A stretch of DNA of 64,000 bases from CAYZJB01 sp964602985 (GTDB lineage Bacteria > CLD3 > SB21): NCBI GenBank assembly GCA_964602985.1, contig CAZRTJ010000002.1:62001-126000 (forward strand), given 5' to 3'. Numbering within the stretch: position 1 is the first letter of the stretch; every line of letters starts with the position of its first letter. The notes beneath the pieces were generated by a model. That model made no database searches and was not told the origin of the DNA. It worked only from the letters and a program-made list of their open reading frames with translations. A program made the position numbers and the translations under genes. Positions 43,981 through 51,167 of this stretch are shown piece by piece.

Positions 43981-45135
43981 ATGGTCGATAAGCGTGCTCC
44001 ACGAATTTGTTTCATATCACATGATTCGAATTTGTACGGAGCCCCCAGATCGCTAGTTGAAATCGTGGCCTCCACACGATTACTCTATGGCAAAATTGTC
44101 TTTATTTCCCCGAAACCAAGAAATCGGTGTATTGAACGCATGTTAGCTAATCGACACATTGACATATATTGGGTACCGAAAGGGAGTACAGTTCAAAGAT
44201 TTCTCACTGTTAGACGATTAATCAATCGTGTACGATTATTGATCACATATATTATAATTCTTCAACGAAATCAAATTGACCTTGTTTATCTCAATACAAT
44301 ACGAAATGCTACAGCCGCCATCGCAGCAAAAATTCTTCGATTGCCAGTTGTGTGGTGCATCCGAGAAATGGATGCTGTACTGAATCTTGCGGGTGGACGG
44401 TTACGCATAGAGACCGTGAAGAGACTAAGCAACCGTGTGATTGCGATCACCAACGCCGGAGCAAATGACCTTATCGCGCGCGGTCTGAATCGCTCAAAGA
44501 TCAGCGTCATTCCGAATGGATTCGAGATCCCCGCAACCGATGAAGTTGACAAAATGATCCAAAAACGTGTTGATCACGAAAAGAAGATTGTTTCGTTTAT
44601 CGGTGCGCTGGAAGCGAACAAAGATGTTTGCACATTGATTGAGGCCTTTTCACAAATACAGTATTCCAACGTGGATCTTTGGATTCTGGGCAACCATTTG
44701 AAATATAATATCTCTTATAAGACCGAACTGTTACGTCGAATTGAGGAACTAAATTTAACTCAGAGGGTTATATTTCATGGGCAGGTTCCCGATGTAAGGC
44801 CCTACTTTGAAAACATCTGCGTCAATGTGCTCTGTTCCCGGATGGAGTCTTTTCCGCGTTCTTTATCCGAAGCTATGTGCTACGGCGTGCCTTGCGTGTC
44901 GACTGGTGTAGGGGGAGTCCCAGAGATCATTCAGCACGGCGTAAACGGCTTCCTGACACCTGTTGGAGATGCGGTCAAGATCGCCGAATTCGTTGATGCT
45001 CTTTTACAGGATCCGGCCACCTATGTCGCGATGGCGAAAAAGAGCCATGCACACTTCAAGCAAAATTTCGATATCCGTTGGACATCACGTCAACATGAAG
45101 AAGTTGTTCGTAGCGTTTTGGCGGAGAGTGAATGA
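43981..45135 (+). CDS. Glycosyltransferase family 4
   Basis: The 384-residue GT-B enzyme has 'NLYGAPRSLVEIVAS' (acceptor-side loop), 'VSFIGALEANKDVCTLIEAF' and the donor site 'SRMESFPRSLSEAMCYGVPCVSTGVGGVPEII'. I start it at ATG 43981, preceded by AGAGGTG at suitable distance; GTG 43957 overlaps the polymerase stop and is an alternative. The frame is open far upstream (to 43738) but that part reads as polymerase shadow. Linkage specificity unknown. Confidence 0.84.
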   Translation: MVDKRAPRICFISHDSNLYGAPRSLVEIVASTRLLYGKIVFISPKPRNRCIERMLANRHIDIYWVPKGSTVQRFLTVRRLINRVRLLITYIIILQRNQIDLVYLNTIRNATAAIAAKILRLPVVWCIREMDAVLNLAGGRLRIETVKRLSNRVIAITNAGANDLIARGLNRSKISVIPNGFEIPATDEVDKMIQKRVDHEKKIVSFIGALEANKDVCTLIEAFSQIQYSNVDLWILGNHLKYNISYKTELLRRIEELNLTQRVIFHGQVPDVRPYFENICVNVLCSRMESFPRSLSEAMCYGVPCVSTGVGGVPEIIQHGVNGFLTPVGDAVKIAEFVDALLQDPATYVAMAKKSHAHFKQNFDIRWTSRQHEEVVRSVLAESE

Positions 45136-46067
45136 AAAGAAATATGATCAATTATTCCGAGCAGCGACCTCTGGTTTGTGTCATAGTCTTAAACTGGAAT
45201 GGATATGCCGTAACGCGCGAATGTTTGCTATCCTTGCGATTTGTACGCTATCTCCGATTCAAAACGGTCATTGTTGACAATGGGTCATCAGACGGCTCTG
45301 TTGATAAACTCAGGTCAGAGTTCGGGGAAGTCGACATTTACTCTTTGCCGAAAAATATCGGTTTTGCCGGAGGTAATAATGAAGGCGTAAGGTATGCTAT
45401 AACGACCTACGGACCTGAATATTGTTTGTTGCTGAACAACGATACGGAGGTTGCGCCAGATTTTCTCGATGGCCTAGTAGACGCCGCCCTAACTAGCGAC
45501 CGAATTGGAGCCGTAGTACCGAAGATCTACTATTTTTCAGATAGAAACCGTATCTGGTATGCCGGGGGCTACTACAATCCAATATCCGGTATCGGAGAAC
45601 ATTATGGTCGGGACCATGCGGATTGTCTACGCTTTTCAAAAGCCCGCTTCATCTCATTCATGAACGGTTGTGCGTGTCTAATCAGCGTAGATGTGATACG
45701 AAAAGTTGGCCTTTTCGATTCCTCATTTTTTGCTTCGGGGGAAGATACGGAGTTCAGCGTTCGATTGTGTCGTACCGGATACCGAATATTTTACGCTCCT
45801 CTTGCACATGTTTGGCACAAGGTCAGTGTGACAACGGATGGGCAGGTCGGCGAGTGGTTTCGTATTTATCTCTCGACGCGTAACACCATAAAATTACAAC
45901 GAAAACACGGTCGTCTCCAATTTCCTTTTTTTTTGCTTTATTTCAGTTTTCGTTGGATACTTTACATGGAAATCAAGTATGCGTTGCGAGGGGATTTCTG
46001 TTCATGTCAAGCGCTGTGGTGGGGTTTAAGAGATGGCTTCACGAACGAGTTAAGATTCACGGGCTAA
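45132..46067 (+). CDS. Glycosyltransferase family 2 (rhamnosyltransferase-like)
   Basis: The 311-residue GT-A enzyme has 'CVIVLNWNGYAVTRECL', 'VIVDNGSSDGSVDKL', 'LLLNNDTEVAPDFL' (DxD-like metal site) and 'FFASGEDTEFSVRLCRTGYR' (catalytic ED). This pattern is typical of WbbL/RfbF-like rhamnosyl- and related transferases. A hydrophobic stretch near residues 270-285 may tie it to the membrane. ATG 45132 overlaps the previous stop as ATGA. Confidence 0.86.
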   Translation: MKRNMINYSEQRPLVCVIVLNWNGYAVTRECLLSLRFVRYLRFKTVIVDNGSSDGSVDKLRSEFGEVDIYSLPKNIGFAGGNNEGVRYAITTYGPEYCLLLNNDTEVAPDFLDGLVDAALTSDRIGAVVPKIYYFSDRNRIWYAGGYYNPISGIGEHYGRDHADCLRFSKARFISFMNGCACLISVDVIRKVGLFDSSFFASGEDTEFSVRLCRTGYRIFYAPLAHVWHKVSVTTDGQVGEWFRIYLSTRNTIKLQRKHGRLQFPFFLLYFSFRWILYMEIKYALRGDFCSCQALWWGLRDGFTNELRFTG

Positions 46068-46078
46068 TGTGATCACTT

Positions 46079-47002
46079 ATGCATCATGCGTTGATTTTTG
46101 AGCCTTGGACTCTTGGGGACGTGGTCGTTGCCGCATGTGTTGCACGACAGCTTAAGTTACATTATGAGATTAGCATTGTGGCCGCACCCGAGTGGGAAAA
46201 GTGGCTTCAAACTCTGGGTCTTTTTGCGTTCGTAATTCCATTTCACATTCCGTGGACCGATCAGAAAAAGAAATATGATTTTGGTAGGTATCGAATAAGT
46301 CGATTTCTAGAATTACGTCGAGGAATTCGCCAAATCACTCCTGATGTGATTTTAGATTTGCGAGGTGACCCGAGGAATGTCGTGTTTTTGAAGATTCTGA
46401 ATGTGGCTCCAGTCGTAAGCCTCTGGAGACAAAGGCCGGTAAATGTGTATGAACGTGTCAATGTGATCATGAATTTGATTGAGAAGGACGCTGCTGGTAG
46501 CAACGTCGCTCCATTTGAAGTCATCCGCACTAAGTCCAGTAGGATCACTTGTTTTTTTGGCGCCTCTTGGGGTAATCGTCAGGTGCCGCGGGATCAGGCA
46601 CTTTGCATACTCAAGGGGCTCTCGGCTATCTGCCCAGTCAATCTGTTACTCCAACCTTCCGAATCTGCTGAGTTGTGGAATAATCAGAATATAGACGGGC
46701 TGTGCGTGCTCCAACTCAGCGTAATAGATGCTGCAGAAATTATTAAGGAGTCAAGAGTTTGCGTTTGCACAGATTCTGGTTGGATCCACATGGCGTATTT
46801 CTATGGTGTTCCGCGTGTTGCCCTATTGGGCTTCGACACATCACAGGAATGGATGCCTCCAGAGACCCGCATCATTTTTTCCAATCCGTATTTTCCTGCA
46901 AAAGTCAGATACCGGGCTAGATATCGAGATTCAATTCCACTTGCAAATATTAGCGTGCCAGCAGTTATCAGAGTTGTTCAAGAATTACTTGCTCAATCGT
47001 GA
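46079..47002 (+). CDS. Glycosyltransferase family 9 (heptosyltransferase-like)
   Basis: The 307-residue GT-B protein has 'FEPWTLGDVVVAACVARQL' (the GT9 'GDxxxxxP' loop), 'DVILDLRGDPRN' and 'CTDSGWIHMAYFYGVPRVALLGF' (nucleotide-sugar site). GT9 enzymes usually add heptose to LPS core; divergent ones inside O-antigen loci use other sugars. This copy is AT-rich and in the variable locus, so a heptose donor is not certain. It starts 11 bases after the GT2 gene. Confidence 0.78.
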   Translation: MHHALIFEPWTLGDVVVAACVARQLKLHYEISIVAAPEWEKWLQTLGLFAFVIPFHIPWTDQKKKYDFGRYRISRFLELRRGIRQITPDVILDLRGDPRNVVFLKILNVAPVVSLWRQRPVNVYERVNVIMNLIEKDAAGSNVAPFEVIRTKSSRITCFFGASWGNRQVPRDQALCILKGLSAICPVNLLLQPSESAELWNNQNIDGLCVLQLSVIDAAEIIKESRVCVCTDSGWIHMAYFYGVPRVALLGFDTSQEWMPPETRIIFSNPYFPAKVRYRARYRDSIPLANISVPAVIRVVQELLAQS

Positions 47003-47009
47003 GTTCAAC

Positions 47010-47669
47010 ATGAATTGGAAATGGTTGCGTCTCTTACCTTGTCTGGATACGCGAGCACGATTCGTTTCTGCTACACCGGACTCGGGTACACTATTGGACA
47101 TTGGCTCATCAGACGGCCAAACGTTGTCTCACTTTAGCGAACTTAGACCAGATATTCGACTACATTCTACGGACATCGAGGGTGTTCCACAGAGATACCC
47201 TGAAGGAACCGTATTTCATCAGTGCGATATTCAGCGAAATACGTTGCCGTGGGACGCAAATCTGATGGATCGGATAACATGTATGCATGTTGTGGAACAC
47301 TTAAGGGATACGACGAATTTGTACCGCGAGTGCTTCAGGCTTTTGAAACCAGGGGGATTGATGTACATTGAAACGCCTCATCCCAAGAGCCTCATCATGT
47401 CAAGTCCATCACTACGTCAAATCGGACAATTTACGCTGAATTTTTACGATGATATAACTCACGTACGAATCATCCCGTCGGGTGAAACAGCTGCTCGAGC
47501 ACGACAATTTGGTTTTGAGATCGTCAAAACGGGGATATCACGGAACTGGGTTTTTGCTTCTCTTTACCCACTACTAGTGCTAACACACAGTTCGCGATCC
47601 AAGTGTATCGCTTATATCCATTTCAAAGGTTGGTCCTCGTATGTGATTTTGCGTAAGCCGGACTCGTAA
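47010..47669 (+). CDS. Class I SAM-dependent methyltransferase
   Basis: The 219-residue protein has 'GTLLDIGSSDGQTLSHF' (SAM loop), 'HSTDIEGVP' and 'DRITCMHVVEHLRDT', followed by 'LKPGGLMYIETPHP'. This is a methyltransferase-11/23-like fold. The frame upstream to 46728 is a shadow of the GT9 gene, so ATG 47010 is the start, 7 bases after that stop. Acceptor unknown, probably a sugar of the repeat unit. Confidence 0.8.
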   Translation: MNWKWLRLLPCLDTRARFVSATPDSGTLLDIGSSDGQTLSHFSELRPDIRLHSTDIEGVPQRYPEGTVFHQCDIQRNTLPWDANLMDRITCMHVVEHLRDTTNLYRECFRLLKPGGLMYIETPHPKSLIMSSPSLRQIGQFTLNFYDDITHVRIIPSGETAARARQFGFEIVKTGISRNWVFASLYPLLVLTHSSRSKCIAYIHFKGWSSYVILRKPDS

Positions 47670-47672
47670 GGA

Positions 47673-48461
47673 ATGCGCTTAACGATGAAAACAATGGAAT
47701 ATGACTTGCATAGGGCCTCCTTATTTGGTGTTGACTATGCCGTGACAGACTACGTCCAGGCGTCACGACTTATCATCGAGTTTTCAATCCGGCATGTGAG
47801 TTATAGTGTTTCTGCTTTAGCGGTGCACGGACTCGTCATGGCTGTTCGAGAGCGGCGGATGGCGCAGGCTGTACGAAGAATCCATATGATTGTTCCGGAC
47901 GGTCAACCGGTTCGATGGGCGCTGAATAGTTTTTATAAAACGGCTTTACAGGATCGTGTGTATGGGCCGCTCTTGACTTTAAGAGTTCTGGAAAGGGCAA
48001 ATCAGCACAGGCTCAAAGTCTTTCTCTACGGGAGCACCCGGCGGACACTGGAAAAGTTTGCCGACTTCATCGAGAGGTCTTATCCCGGCGTGATTTTATG
48101 TGGTCAGCATGTCGATCGTTTTCGCGAAGCAACTCCGGAAGAGGACGAACAGGATATCAAGAAGATCAACGACTCGGATGCCAATATCGTGTTGGTCGGG
48201 CGTGGGTGTCCAAGACAAGAATTGTGGGTAGCTGACCATATCGGCAAGATTCATGCCGTAATGATGGCGGTTGGTGCTGCGTTTGACTTTCACGCCGGTG
48301 TCCTCCCGCAAGCACCCAAATGGATGCAGGATAGAGGGCTTGAATGGTTGTTTCGATTGATCCAGGAACCGCGTCGGCTGTGGAAGCGATATTTAACCAC
48401 GAACAGTTATTTCATTTATCTTTTTATCAAACATAAGTTTTTCTTGAGGAGACCCAGCTAG
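47673..48461 (+). CDS. WecG/TagA/CpsF-family glycosyltransferase (GT26)
   Basis: The 262-residue protein has the GT26 signatures 'HMIVPDGQPVRWALNSF', 'KVFLYGSTRRTLEKFADFI', 'NIVLVGRGCPRQELWVADH' and 'MMAVGAAFDFHAGVLPQAPKWMQDRGLEWLFRL' (given here as a family block). WecG adds ManNAcA to lipid-linked GlcNAc and TagA adds ManNAc, so it fits the WecB and WecC-like genes at the other end of the locus. A C-terminal amphipathic, basic tail may bind the membrane. ATG 47673 lies 3 bases after the methyltransferase stop. Confidence 0.88.
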   Translation: MRLTMKTMEYDLHRASLFGVDYAVTDYVQASRLIIEFSIRHVSYSVSALAVHGLVMAVRERRMAQAVRRIHMIVPDGQPVRWALNSFYKTALQDRVYGPLLTLRVLERANQHRLKVFLYGSTRRTLEKFADFIERSYPGVILCGQHVDRFREATPEEDEQDIKKINDSDANIVLVGRGCPRQELWVADHIGKIHAVMMAVGAAFDFHAGVLPQAPKWMQDRGLEWLFRLIQEPRRLWKRYLTTNSYFIYLFIKHKFFLRRPS

Positions 48462-49531
48462 TGCAAAAAAAAATGATTGTGACGGGATCCAGCGGATTAA
48501 TTGGCAGTGAAGTTGTTGCTTTCTTTGCCGAAAAAGGATGGGACGTGATCGGTCTTGATAACAATATGCGCGCAGACTTTTTTGGGCCGCAAGGCGATAC
48601 GAGGTGGAACCAAAAACGCCTGACGGAGCGCTACCGTCAATTTCGACACGTTGAGCTAGACATCCGCGATCGCCAGGGTGTTCAGAAACTGTTTAAAGAG
48701 ATTCGTCCCCATGCACTGATTCATACAGCCGCACAACCGAGTCATGACCTGGCAGCCTCTCGACCATTCGATGACTTCGATGTGAACGCCGTGGGGACTC
48801 TCAATCTGCTTGAAGCTAACCGGTTGACCAATCCAGATGTGCCCTTCATTCACATGTCAACGAATAAGGTATACGGCGATGCTCCCAACGAGATTTCCGT
48901 AGTGGAATTGGGGACTCGATGGGACTATAAGGACGCAACATACAGGAATGGCATCAACGAGGGCTTCAGGATCGATCAATCGAAACACTCGCTCTTCGGT
49001 GCATCCAAAGTAGCCGCAGATATTATGGTGCAGGAATACGGGCGATATTTCGGCATGCCGTCGTGCTGTTTGCGAGGCGGCTGTCTGACAGGACCCAATC
49101 ATAGCGGAGTAGAATTACATGGTTTCCTTAGCTATCTGATTCGATGCAATCTGGAGGAACGGACGTATCGAATTTTTGGTTACAAGGGCAAACAGGTGCG
49201 CGACAATATCCACTCTCTGGACGTCGTTCAATTTATGGATGCATTTCTTAAAGCTCCACGTGTGGCTGAAGTCTACAATATTGGCGGCGGTCGTAATAAT
49301 TCGATTTCGATTTTGGAGGCCTTTCAGCTGATCGAGAAGATCTCAGGCATTCCAATGAAGTACGAATATGTCGATCAACACAGACAGGGAGATCATCTAT
49401 GTTACATATCCGATCTGTCCAAGATGATGTCACACTATCCGAATTGGCAGATCACGAAAACCTTGCAAACAACATTTGAAGAAATTGTGGTCGCGTGGCG
49501 CCAAAGGGATCTACCATCGAGGGTGGATTAA
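48461..49531 (+). CDS. CDP-paratose 2-epimerase-like NAD-dependent epimerase
   Basis: The 356-residue extended SDR has 'VTGSSGLIGSEVVAFFA' and 'GLDNNMRADFFGPQGDT', with 'STNKVYGD', both marks of the CDP-paratose/tyvelose 2-epimerase group. The usual catalytic Tyr of YxxxK is Phe here ('SLFGASK'). No CDP-dideoxyhexose synthesis genes are in the window, so the substrate is probably different. GTG 48461 follows GAGGAG by about ten bases and overlaps the previous stop. It is the last gene of the AT-rich block. Confidence 0.8.
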   Translation: MQKKMIVTGSSGLIGSEVVAFFAEKGWDVIGLDNNMRADFFGPQGDTRWNQKRLTERYRQFRHVELDIRDRQGVQKLFKEIRPHALIHTAAQPSHDLAASRPFDDFDVNAVGTLNLLEANRLTNPDVPFIHMSTNKVYGDAPNEISVVELGTRWDYKDATYRNGINEGFRIDQSKHSLFGASKVAADIMVQEYGRYFGMPSCCLRGGCLTGPNHSGVELHGFLSYLIRCNLEERTYRIFGYKGKQVRDNIHSLDVVQFMDAFLKAPRVAEVYNIGGGRNNSISILEAFQLIEKISGIPMKYEYVDQHRQGDHLCYISDLSKMMSHYPNWQITKTLQTTFEEIVVAWRQRDLPSRVD

Positions 49532-49608
49532 TGACATCGCTCTGTTATCCAACTGATTAGCAGGTTCAGGACTTAAGCACTTGCGTCCGGATTCGTGCCT
49601 GTGGCGGG

Positions 49609-49657
49609 AGAAGCCTGGGATTGACTAAACCATTGTTGATGGTCTCGCCAGGTTTCT
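49609..49657. repeat. Nested inverted repeat in the 49.5 kb gap
   Basis: AGAAGCCTGG (49609-49618) pairs with CCAGGTTTCT (49648-49657) with one G-U pair, and inside it ACCAT (49629-49633) pairs with ATGGT (49639-49643). No T-run follows on either strand, so it is not a standard terminator. Confidence 0.5.
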
Positions 49658-49723
49658 TGCCGACTGGTGGATTTGAATTGGAAATGAACTGCCGAATAGC
49701 GTAGTTTGCCAGCAATGGGTTTG

Positions 49724-49752
49724 TTGATCCTGGATACAGATCGAAGTTAATA
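49724..49752 (+). promoter_or_regulatory. Candidate promoter for the initiating sugar transferase gene
   Basis: TTGATC (49724-49729) and TTAATA (49747-49752) are 17 bases apart, 9 bases before the ATG at 49762. The transcript would be almost leaderless; no Shine-Dalgarno is visible before that ATG. The match is moderate. Confidence 0.3.
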
Positions 49753-49761
49753 CAAGACGCA

Positions 49762-51162
49762 ATGCACACACACCGTCAAACACTGCACTTTCTCCGGATG
49801 CTGTCGGACATTGGCGTCCTATCGGCGTCGTTTTGGCTGGCGTTGAGCGTTATCGGACGATGGCTGGAGCGGACGCCGACCGTTGTGGACTCGTTTATAT
49901 TCCTATGCCTCCTCATCATCTGGTTCTTCTCCTCGCGGATGACGCATCTCTATGATGAATTTCGGGCCCGGGATTACAGCTTTGAGTTGATTGCAGTTTT
50001 CAAGAATGTACTCATCCAAGTGATCGGCTGTATCCTGGTGTTGTTCATTGTCAAGGATACGTCACTCTCCCGTTCATTCGTCCTCATCTATGCGGCTGGA
50101 CTGATTCTTGCTCTTCCGATCGAAGGATACGCGCTACGGAAGCTATTATATTTTCTTCGAAAGCGTGGGCGAAATCTCCGCCATTTGCTGCTGGTTGGAG
50201 CAGGAGAGGTAGGAATGAGCTTCTACTCGACCATTGTCACGAATCCTCATTTCGGTTATCGGTTGGTGGGTTTTCTTGACGACCAACCAAAGGACACTCT
50301 GAACGGTCAGTATTTGGGTCCAGTGCATGGCCTGGAACGGGTCTTGGCTGAAAAACCCGTTGACGACGTTGTCGTCGCATTGCCCACGTACGCCACGGAT
50401 CGCATCGACGAAATCATCAAGGCTTGTTCGAATTACACTACGCGCGTGCGGATCATCCCGGATTATTTCAGATTTGTGTCAGACAAGTTTGAGATTTCTA
50501 TGTTTGACCGATTCCCCGTGATTTCTGTTCGCAACATCAAGTTGGATGAATTTCACTGGTACATTGTGAAGCGAATCTTTGACGGCCTGTTCTCGCTTAT
50601 CGTACTTACGACGGTTCTGATCTGGATGGTTCCCATGATCGCGCTATTGATCAAACTGACCTCGAGGGGGCCGGTATTTTTTAAGCAGGAACGGTGGGGG
50701 CGAAACAACAAGAAGATCATTTGTCATAAATTTCGTTCCATGGTTGTGTCCAGTCGCGATACGGATGAGACCGGCAAATACCAGCAAGCGACCAAAGACG
50801 ATCCTCGCATTACCCCGATCGGACGCTTTCTGCGCAAGACGAACCTGGACGAGATCCCGCAGTTCTGGAATGTACTCATGGGACAGATGTCTGTCGTCGG
50901 TCCTCGGCCGCACCCCACTCCACTCAATCTGGAATCCAAAGACTTGATCGATAATTACATGCTGCGGCATCTCGTCAAACCTGGCATCACCGGCTGGGCT
51001 CAGGTCAATGGTTATCGAGGAGAAACGCGCGATCCGGAACTCATGCAAAAACGGGTCGACCACGATCTCTGGTACATCGAAAATTGGTCCTTCTGGCTGG
51101 ACATCCAGATCATTTTGCTCACGATTTGGCAGATGATTCGCTTCCGCACCAACGCATTCTAA
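49762..51162 (+). CDS. Polyprenyl-phosphate sugar-1-phosphate transferase (WbaP/WcaJ family)
   Basis: The 466-residue protein has four or five N-terminal transmembrane helices (within about 10-125) and a CoA-binding-like domain ('LLLVGAGEVGMSFYSTI', about 148-240). A further helix near 280 leads into the Bac_transf catalytic domain ('FFKQERWGRNNKKIICHKFRSM', shown here only as the start of that domain, then 'KTNLDEIPQFWNVLMGQMS', 'PGITGWAQVNGYRGET'). It starts repeat-unit synthesis by moving a sugar-1-phosphate to undecaprenyl phosphate. Its base composition is like the chromosome flanks, not like the block upstream. Confidence 0.9.
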   Translation: MHTHRQTLHFLRMLSDIGVLSASFWLALSVIGRWLERTPTVVDSFIFLCLLIIWFFSSRMTHLYDEFRARDYSFELIAVFKNVLIQVIGCILVLFIVKDTSLSRSFVLIYAAGLILALPIEGYALRKLLYFLRKRGRNLRHLLLVGAGEVGMSFYSTIVTNPHFGYRLVGFLDDQPKDTLNGQYLGPVHGLERVLAEKPVDDVVVALPTYATDRIDEIIKACSNYTTRVRIIPDYFRFVSDKFEISMFDRFPVISVRNIKLDEFHWYIVKRIFDGLFSLIVLTTVLIWMVPMIALLIKLTSRGPVFFKQERWGRNNKKIICHKFRSMVVSSRDTDETGKYQQATKDDPRITPIGRFLRKTNLDEIPQFWNVLMGQMSVVGPRPHPTPLNLESKDLIDNYMLRHLVKPGITGWAQVNGYRGETRDPELMQKRVDHDLWYIENWSFWLDIQIILLTIWQMIRFRTNAF

Positions 51163-51167
51163 ACCCC

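Larger units (their letters stand above)
49532..49761. other. 230-base intergenic gap at the edge of the AT-rich block
   Basis: This is the longest gap in the polysaccharide locus. It holds an imperfect long hairpin (49609-49657) and a possible promoter (49724-49752). On the minus strand a 67-codon frame (49566-49769) reads through both; its C-terminal part looks protein-like but matches nothing I recognise. I see no tRNA, transposase or integrase remnant that I can name. Confidence 0.5.

Noticed and set aside
49532..49761. tRNA or attachment site at the locus boundary
   Set aside because: No cloverleaf, no T-loop or acceptor-like pairing and no direct repeats that I can see.
49566..49769. 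67-codon minus-strand frame considered as a real small gene
   Set aside because: No ribosome binding site, begins inside the start of the sugar transferase gene, and no recognisable family; kept only as a possible scar within the gap.
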